A stretch of DNA of 35,824 nt from Plakobranchus ocellatus. Its lineage: Eukaryota; Mollusca; Gastropoda; Plakobranchidae. The translations under genes were made by a program, and so were the position numbers. The DNA is taken from NCBI GenBank assembly GCA_019648995.1, contig BLXT01000383.1:185884-221707 (forward strand), read 5' to 3'. The notes beneath the pieces were generated by a model. The model saw nothing but the letters and a program-made list of their open reading frames with translations, was not told the origin of the DNA and did not search any database. This document shows, piece by piece, positions 35,237-35,824 of this stretch (its first letter is position 1; each line of letters opens with the position of its first letter).

Positions 35237-35824
35237 CTGGTGACAATTAAAACATAAAAAACAACCAACAATTCGATATGTACACAACATTGTAGGCCAG
35301 CACTGTTTCACTCAAAAATGTGTGTGTTTTTTGATAGCTTGGTCTTAGAATATTCGTGCCTGGTACAAGATTAGAGAGATTTAACATTAGTCTGTCAGCT
35401 CCAAATAGATTCCTTTCATAAAAAGGTTATTATTTAATTAATTCTCTACAATCTTATCCTAAAGCTTCAAACTTTAAAAAAAATTTTCTCTCACTGTTTC
35501 CTTTTTTTAAAAAAGCAAAATGTTGATTTTTCATTGTTTTATGGTTTTTATGGCATCTCTTTACATGAACCCACAAAAATAAAACAATTTAAAAGATATT
35601 AATATGTACTTCCAGATTTGCAAGGGGAAAACTGTAAAACTGCAACACTTTAACTTTTAAGCAAATAAACTTTTACGATCTTAACGGTTGAGAAACATTA
35701 AATGTGAAATTAAAACCTATTTTAATCTTACACTACGATTTTTAATAAAGAAAAATGTGTTAAAGATGCATCACACATAAACTTGTCACTATATACTCAA
35801 AGGTTGTTTTCTTCTTCTTTTTTT
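35237..35824 (-). other. Intron of the unidentified minus-strand gene
   Basis: AT-rich sequence upstream of the acceptor at 35237-35238, running to the window edge. No further exon is evident. Confidence 0.5.

Overview
This is animal genomic DNA: AT-rich, with short exons split by GT-AG introns, simple repeats and decayed transposon pieces. It shows no operons, bacterial signals or CRISPR. Gene content and the look of the tRNA-derived SINEs suggest a lophotrochozoan, perhaps a gastropod mollusc. The species assignment is inference.

Positions 1-25477, minus strand: one 24-coding-exon gene for the AXDND1 family (axonemal dynein light chain domain-containing protein 1). I joined the exons by hand. 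Every junction keeps reading frame, and the product is about 1005 residues, close to the roughly 1010 of the human protein. One intron uses a GC donor; two acceptors are tandem sites that could add or drop one residue. The 5.06 kb intron at 6353-11412 is the largest.

Positions 25478-26405: a compact spacer between two genes transcribed away from each other, holding an ETS-like site and a TATA-like box.

Positions 26406-31348, plus strand: a five-exon gene for SURF2 (surfeit locus protein 2), about 305 residues, all phases consistent. Its first intron holds a 496-bp non-autonomous DNA transposon with CAGT termini, imperfect inverted repeats and TA target duplications (pogo/Tigger-like).

Positions 31349-34894: intergenic, with a decayed non-LTR retrotransposon 3' end on the minus strand.

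Positions 34895-35236, minus strand: the last exon of a third gene, running off the right edge, which I do not recognise. It is convergent with SURF2.

AXDND1 (sperm/cilia biology) and SURF2 (nucleolar) are not known to share a pathway; the link visible here is their shared head-to-head upstream region. I found no convincing new biological system. The best leads are this gene pairing, the intronic transposon, a SINE family with a perfect internal hairpin, and the unidentified third gene.
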